Part shown: piece after piece, positions 48,789-51,836 of the stretch
Layout of the letters: each line of letters begins with the position of its first letter
Numbering within the stretch: position 1 is the stretch's first letter
Source: a virus
Reading direction: 5' to 3' (one strand)
DNA length: 51,836 bases
IMG/VR virus record: IMGVR_UViG_3300036795_000052
Coordinates: 1 to 51,836 of that record
Notes under the pieces: model-generated
What the model was told of the DNA's origin: nothing
Databases searched by the model: none
Seen by the model: the letters and a program-made list of their open reading frames with translations, nothing else
Position numbers and translations under genes: made by a program

Positions 48789-48818
48789 ATTATATATGGG
48801 CACACATGGGAACCGCAA
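48789..48818 (-). promoter_or_regulatory. Leftward promoter TTGCGG-N18-TATAAT
   Basis: -35 at 48813-48818, -10 at 48789-48794 (minus strand). Upstream lies a TTGGGAAA box (48838-48845), and TATGGGCACA near the -10 pairs with TGTGTCCATA at about 48855-48864, the same design as at 39189-39262. Confidence 0.85.
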
Positions 48819-48868
48819 GGGCTCTCCAAAGATTTCTTTGGGAAATTTTTTGTGTCCATATGAATACG

Positions 48869-49105
48869 CTAGTTCCAGTTGTTCGGGTATGACTTCCCGC
48901 CACAGACGATGCTACTCGGGCAGTAGTTACTGCTGCTACTCGGAGGCTTCGGCATGTCACACTCTGGGCCTAGGTAGGCGCCGTTCGCGCTGATGTGTGT
49001 CATGAGCTTCCGACAGAGCCAGACGTGAGTTCCCGTTCCGGAATTGCAATGCGGACGGAGAGGGTTGAGGCGGTACAAGACCACCATCGCGGCTAGAACC
49101 TTCAT
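48869..49105 (-). CDS. Cys-rich hypothetical protein, 78 aa
   Basis: MKVLAAMVVLYRLNPLRPHCN: short hydrophobic start, then several Cys (CRKL, PECDMP, NYCPSSIVC) that could form disulfides. Possibly exported, but the signal region is weak. Function unknown. Confidence 0.5.
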   Translation of the reverse strand: MKVLAAMVVLYRLNPLRPHCNSGTGTHVWLCRKLMTHISANGAYLGPECDMPKPPSSSSNYCPSSIVCGGKSYPNNWN

Positions 49106-49107
49106 GA

Positions 49108-49281
49108 TTATCTTTTTCCTTCTGTGAGCGGTCCGAATACTATTCGGAGGTTTTCGAGTGACGTGCCCATGCCGACGTCTTGTGCCTGGTGTATAGCACC
49201 ATCACGACTTTCGGCGCAGATGAAACGATCCGGTTCGATTTCGAACCATGGGTCGCCATCGCGGTCGATGTAGGTCCTCAT
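49108..49281 (-). CDS. Hypothetical protein, 57 aa
   Basis: ATG at 49281: MRTYIDRDGDPWFEIEPDRFICAESRDG. The frame is open further upstream but overlaps the next gene. A small beta protein, unknown function. Confidence 0.55.
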   Translation of the reverse strand: MRTYIDRDGDPWFEIEPDRFICAESRDGAIHQAQDVGMGTSLENLRIVFGPLTEGKR

Positions 49282-49490
49282 ATAACTTCCCTTCTCGAAC
49301 GCTCGAGGCGGCCGGTGTAGTACTTCTTGCCATCTTCCGTCTGGATGAGATAGCGCTTGTGACCGAACGAGAACAACCGTCTCTTGATAAGACGTACAGG
49401 AACGCGCTCGAGCCATATCCTGCGAATATCCACAGGGGCGCTGCTGTTCTGTCCAGGGTCGACCATGAGGTAAATGCTACCGACTTTCAT
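49278..49490 (-). CDS. Basic hypothetical protein, 70 aa
   Basis: MKVGSIYLMVDPGQNSSAPVDIRRIWLERV: basic small protein with DIRRIWLERVPVRLIKRR. Overlaps both neighbours by four bases. Contains octamer at 49430. Confidence 0.55.
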   Translation of the reverse strand: MKVGSIYLMVDPGQNSSAPVDIRRIWLERVPVRLIKRRLFSFGHKRYLIQTEDGKKYYTGRLERSRREVI

Positions 49491-49726
49491 CGCGGTGTAC
49501 CTCCGATCGTGTTCCTGAGAGCGTCGTCGATTTCGGTGCCGCGCTCGTTGAGTGCATTCAACGTGACGGTGATGCTCTCCAGCTGTGCCTTGAACACTGC
49601 CGTCTGCTGCTTGATTGCCGTCGCGATAGCCAGCAACGCGAGGCCGACGGGATAATCTGTATTGCTGAGGTCCGTTGTTTCCAACGACTTCTTCGCGTCG
49701 GTGATGCTGACACTAATGTCCGGCAT
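49487..49726 (-). CDS. Helical hypothetical protein, 79 aa, translated behind ribozyme HHR-3
   Basis: ATG at 49726 with AGGGAGAAG upstream; MPDISVSITDAKKSLETTD, then a helical core. The frame continues to 49765 but that part lies in the hammerhead. Its ribosome-binding site pairs with the 5' side of ribozyme stem II, so ribozyme folding and cleavage should affect its expression. Confidence 0.65.
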   Translation of the reverse strand: MPDISVSITDAKKSLETTDLSNTDYPVGLALLAIATAIKQQTAVFKAQLESITVTLNALNERGTEIDDALRNTIGGTPR

Positions 49727-49734
49727 TACTTCTC

Positions 49735-49798
49735 CCTGTGGCTTCTCGTCAGGCACGCCCGCCACAACGTACGACGCCTCCCGGCGTTTCGAATCAGG
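49735..49798 (-). ncRNA. Type II hammerhead ribozyme HHR-3
   Basis: Minus strand order: stem II 5' side (CCUG-A-UUC), GAAA (49790-49787), stem III A-CGCC with GGGA loop, GUC (49775-49773), stem I GUACG/CGUGC, CUGACGA (49752-49746), stem II 3' side (GAA-GCCA-CAGG). Cleavage is expected between 49773 and 49772. Stem II needs an internal loop, so it is the weakest of the three, but all core bases are present. Lies between the genes at 49799 and 49726. Confidence 0.82.
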
Positions 49799-50092
49799 TT
49801 ACAGCTTGCGAATTTCGATCCAGATGTCCGAGCCGTCAGCTGCCGCCCAGAGGAAGCCGGGTGTAGTCTCGACGAGCTCGTCCTCTCCGAAGGCGAACCC
49901 GACTCCGTCGAATTGGATCTTCACGAGCTCGGCGTAGAAGAACGCCTTGGCAGGCTCTTGCGCTGCCACGATGTGGTGCCACGTCACCGTCTCGTTCGAG
50001 CCCATGAGTGTGTTGTGGACTTCGACGAGGTAGTTCGTCCACGGTCCTTCGCTTGTCCGGAAGCGACCGTGTCGAGTTAGATTTGCTTCCAC
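49799..50092 (-). CDS. Hypothetical protein, 97 aa
   Basis: MEANLTRHGRFRTSEGPWTNYLVEVHNTLMG, with FFYAELVKIQFDGVGFAFGEDELVETTPGFLW. Globular alpha/beta; no family recognised. Its 3' end adjoins HHR-3. Confidence 0.6.
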   Translation of the reverse strand: MEANLTRHGRFRTSEGPWTNYLVEVHNTLMGSNETVTWHHIVAAQEPAKAFFYAELVKIQFDGVGFAFGEDELVETTPGFLWAAADGSDIWIEIRKL

Positions 50093-50340
50093 TTGAGCTC
50101 CTTCAGTCCGTACTTCTCGACCTGTCCTGCGAATTCCTTTTCTGAGTACTGGAAAGCCCAGTCGCGTCCGAATAGGTTGAGCATCTTCGCTCGTGCCTCT
50201 TCGCGGTCATCTGCTTCGATGATCACGTAGCGGTGGTCTAGAGAAATGCCCTGTGCGAAGACCGATGGTGAATTCATCGGCCTCTCGGGGTTGTACGAGA
50301 CGAGCCTGTGCTCGAATCCGAATGTGAAGTAGAACTCCAT
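50077..50340 (-). CDS. Hypothetical protein, 87 aa
   Basis: ATG at 50340: MEFYFTFGFEHRLVSYNPERPMN; contains YVIIEADDREEARAKMLNLFGRDWAFQYSEKEF, a pattern of small actinophage proteins of unknown function. Overlaps genes on both sides. Confidence 0.6.
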   Translation of the reverse strand: MEFYFTFGFEHRLVSYNPERPMNSPSVFAQGISLDHRYVIIEADDREEARAKMLNLFGRDWAFQYSEKEFAGQVEKYGLKELKWKQI

Positions 50341-50492
50341 TGCCTCACGAGCTCCTTTCCTGCCGGCTGAGCCGCGGCTATCATAATTCCCCAACCCACA
50401 GGGAGAAAGAGTACCGTGGCGCTGATAGCCAGTCCTAGTATTGCACCGAACACAGCTAGGACGATAAGTAGGATGAACCTAACTGTTGGCAA
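50274..50492 (-). CDS. Small membrane protein, 72 aa
   Basis: TTG at 50492 with AAGGA upstream: LPTVRFILLIVLAVFGAILG and LAISATVLFLPVGWGIMIA give two closely spaced hydrophobic helices. The last 66 bases overlap the next gene in another frame. Probably real from its membrane profile; start uncertain. Confidence 0.5.
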   Translation of the reverse strand: MPTVRFILLIVLAVFGAILGLAISATVLFLPVGWGIMIAAAQPAGKELVRQWSSTSHSDSSTGSSRTTPRGR

Positions 50493-50856
50493 GTAGCATC
50501 CTTGCTTCGGAAATGAAGCTGTTGATGTTGGCGAGCTCCATGTACAGGGCCGCGAGGTCTTCGCTCTCGTCGTACTGGTCGTCGCTGACGAGCTCCGATT
50601 CCGCACCCTTGGCGTCTGCGTACTGCCTGTACGTCAGGCCGAGTCGCGATACGGCCTTAGCTTCGGCGACGAAGCCCTCGAGCTCGACGCACGTCGTCCT
50701 AGCTGTCCAAGTCAGGTGTACGAGGTCTGCGAGTGGGACGTTGAAGACTCGTTCTTCGTCTTCTGGCTCGGTGTATAGGTGCAGATTCGTCTGCATGTTC
50801 ACCGACAGCGTCACCTCGATGTTGTCGTCGACTTTCTTGAACGTGAATGGTTCCAT
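50479..50856 (-). CDS. Hypothetical protein, 125 aa, translated behind ribozyme HHR-1
   Basis: ATG at 50856: MEPFTFKKVDDNIEVTLSVNMQTNLHLYTEPED; beta N-terminal half and acidic helical C-terminal half. Its GGAG ribosome-binding site lies in stem II of HHR-1. Confidence 0.65.
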   Translation of the reverse strand: MEPFTFKKVDDNIEVTLSVNMQTNLHLYTEPEDEERVFNVPLADLVHLTWTARTTCVELEGFVAEAKAVSRLGLTYRQYADAKGAESELVSDDQYDESEDLAALYMELANINSFISEARMLLANS

Positions 50857-50860
50857 GGTA

Positions 50861-50920
50861 CTCCGATCTCGTCAGGCCAGTTCCTTACTGGCGACGGCTC
50901 ACGCCGTTTCGATCGTGGAG
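50861..50920 (-). ncRNA. Type II hammerhead ribozyme HHR-1
   Basis: Minus strand: stem II 5' CGAUC (50915-50911), GAAA, stem III A-CGGC closed by a GUGA tetraloop, GUC (50895-50893), stem I GCCAG/CUGGC with loop UAAGGAA, CUGACGA (50875-50869), stem II 3' GAUCG then GAG pairing with upstream CUC. Cleavage expected between 50893 and 50892. All conserved core nucleotides are present and all three stems close. Confidence 0.92.
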
Positions 50921-51085
50921 TTAGTGGAAGCTGTCGTCGACGAGCCTGTCGTTCTCGGTCAGAAGCCTGACGATTTCTGCCTGGTCGTCCAGGTCGAGCT
51001 TCTTCAGGTGGTCGACGATCTGCTGCAGCGACAGCGCCTGTGCAGTGTTTTCGGTGGCTATCTGCATGTCTACGACTCCGTACAT
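50921..51085 (-). CDS. Small helical protein, 54 aa, between two ribozymes
   Basis: ATG at 51085 after UUUUAGGAG: MYGVVDMQIATENTAQALSL, then QQIVDHLKKLDLDDQAE. Its stop (TAA, 50921) abuts HHR-1 and its ribosome-binding site is in stem II of HHR-2, so after both cleavages it would be left as a monocistronic RNA. Function unknown. Confidence 0.7.
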   Translation of the reverse strand: MYGVVDMQIATENTAQALSLQQIVDHLKKLDLDDQAEIVRLLTENDRLVDDSFH

Positions 51086-51091
51086 GGTCTC

Positions 51092-51151
51092 TCCTAAAAC
51101 TCATCAGGCAGGTATGTCCTGCGACCGGCGTAAGCCGGTTTCGTTCTAAGA
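51092..51151 (-). ncRNA. Type II hammerhead ribozyme HHR-2
   Basis: Minus strand: 9-pair stem II (UCUUAGAAC with GUUUUAGGA, two G-U), GAAA (51142-51139), stem III A-CCGGC with UUAC loop, GUC (51125-51123), stem I GCAGG/CCUGC with loop ACAUA, CUGAUGA (51107-51101). Cleavage expected between 51123 and 51122. The 5' side of stem II contains the UAG stop of the upstream gene and the 3' side contains AGGA of the downstream ribosome-binding site. Confidence 0.93.
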
Positions 51152-51454
51152 CTCTTCGGCCTGTAGCTTCCGTTCGGCATCGAACCTATTCATCCGCTCT
51201 CTGCGGATGACTGCCGCGACGCGCTCTTCCCTGGGCCTGAAGGAGCGTATCTCGAGTGCACCCTGACGATTAATAAGGCTCAGGTCGAGTGTCGCGGCGA
51301 GGTCTGCGAATGCGCTTACTACATTCGCGCCGAGTTCTTTGCTAACATCGAGCCACGCGATCGTCCGATACTTCTCGTGGTCCGGTAGCTCCATGAGCCT
51401 GCGGCTCATTTCGACAGCGCCGAGTTCCTTCTCGATCTCTTCGTTCTTCGTCAT
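51146..51454 (-). CDS. Hypothetical protein, 102 aa, ends inside ribozyme HHR-2
   Basis: MTKNEEIEKELGAVEMSRRLM; soluble, with YRTIAWLDVSKELGANVVSAFADLAATLDLSL. Its stop codon forms part of stem II of HHR-2. Function unknown. Confidence 0.65.
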   Translation of the reverse strand: MTKNEEIEKELGAVEMSRRLMELPDHEKYRTIAWLDVSKELGANVVSAFADLAATLDLSLINRQGALEIRSFRPREERVAAVIRRERMNRFDAERKLQAEES

Positions 51455-51777
51455 TGCTTCTCCGCGTCCGCTGTAGCGTCTTCCTGCAGCTGCTTCTCAT
51501 AGGTCCGCTCGATGAGGTAGTCGCCAAACTTCTCGACGTAGGTCGACGTTTCGGCATCTCCGCGCGGCTCTTCCTTTTGGTACAAACTCCACAGGGTGAG
51601 GAGTTTCTGGGTTTCTTCCTCGGCCTTGGAAGTCTGTATCACAATCTCGTCGGTGTCGGTTCGGTTGACTTCGCTGATGTCCCAGCCATCGACCTTGACT
51701 GTGAAATCTTGAGCCTTTCGTTCCTTCGGGAATATCGACTCGTCCTCAAGAGCTTTGAACAATTCGAGTAGGGTCAT
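51451..51777 (-). CDS. Hypothetical protein, 108 aa
   Basis: MTLLELFKALEDESIFPKERKAQDFTVKVDGW; acidic, helical C-terminus with KLLTLWSLYQKEEP. First gene of the leftward ribozyme operon, preceded by AAGGAG; the upstream part of the operon is at the left end of the window across the closure. Octamer at 51589. Confidence 0.65.
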   Translation of the reverse strand: MTLLELFKALEDESIFPKERKAQDFTVKVDGWDISEVNRTDTDEIVIQTSKAEEETQKLLTLWSLYQKEEPRGDAETSTYVEKFGDYLIERTYEKQLQEDATADAEKQ

Positions 51778-51836
51778 TTTTTTTTCGACTCCTTGGTTGC
51801 TAGTTTTTTGCTCTTGTTTAATTTTAACTGGGACCC
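51658..51836. repeat. Terminal direct repeat, right copy
   Basis: Matches 1-178 except for one additional T in a T run (9 against 8). See the left copy. Confidence 0.95.

Larger units (their letters stand above)
1572..51596. repeat. Genome-wide octamer CCCTGTGG, 29 copies
   Basis: Exact copies. As CCCTGTGG at 1572, 3704, 5116, 8453, 11205, 16645, 20455, 21669, 23741, 27091, 28379, 32892, 35731, 39009, 42542, 46595, 49734. As CCACAGGG at 16856, 20172, 24038, 26010, 30651, 34855, 38397, 41122, 44629, 49430, 50396, 51589. About 1.6 would be expected by chance. They occur in all reading frames, both strands, and in intergenic DNA, so codon use does not explain them. Confidence 0.85.

Noticed and set aside
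1-51836. Integrase, excisionase or repressor for a temperate lifestyle
   Set aside because: No recombinase motifs were found in any frame; the HTH protein at 45535 alone does not show lysogeny.

Overview
The window is a complete phage genome of about 51.66 kb in linear form. The first 178 bases recur at the right end (51658-51836) with one extra T, so the contig closes on itself. The gene families point to a long-tailed (siphovirus) phage of an actinobacterium: a Mu-like head module, a glycoside-hydrolase-like lysin, a 7-deazaguanine DNA-modification island and many tiny early genes. Sigma70-type promoters with -10 TATAAT drive it. No integrase, excisionase or repressor was recognised, so a lytic lifestyle is likely but unproven. 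The host genus cannot be fixed from the sequence.

Layout. (1) 1-3240: leftward small genes, each with its own promoter and terminator, including two paralogous small DNA-binding-like proteins and a 46-bp near-perfect palindrome. (2) 3350-25740, rightward: small and large terminase, portal (DUF935), a repeat-built fibre-like protein, a Lys-rich protein sharing its N-terminus with the capsid, protease/scaffold, decoration and capsid proteins, connectors, tail tube, -1 frameshifted tail chaperones, tape measure with a lytic transglycosylase domain, tail tip proteins and a lysis cassette. It ends at a large stem-loop terminator shared with the converging operon. (3) 25810-39162, leftward: RuvC-like resolvase, homing endonucleases, an Ig-like protein, a uracil-DNA-glycosylase/DNA polymerase I fusion, a DpdA/TGT-like transglycosylase, MazG, FolE-QueE-QueD-QueC, primase-helicase, ssDNA-binding protein, Sak4-like ATPase and a Cas4/RecB-like nuclease. 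Together these should copy the genome and replace some guanines with a preQ0-type base. (4) 39273-51777, leftward: a secreted collagen-like protein, a disrupted SNF2 helicase locus invaded by an HNH gene, many small accessory proteins and a 480-nt intergenic structured RNA region carrying a tRNA-like fold.

Most notable: three type II hammerhead ribozymes sit in consecutive intercistronic gaps at 49.7-51.15 kb. Each has the core CUGANGA / GAAA / GUC, and in each stem II pairs across the Shine-Dalgarno region of the downstream gene. Other signals no gene explains: an octamer CCCTGTGG present 29 times (about 1.6 expected), a roughly 100-bp intergenic element in three copies, and a 12-13 residue capsid N-terminal peptide copied onto a second protein with different codons.
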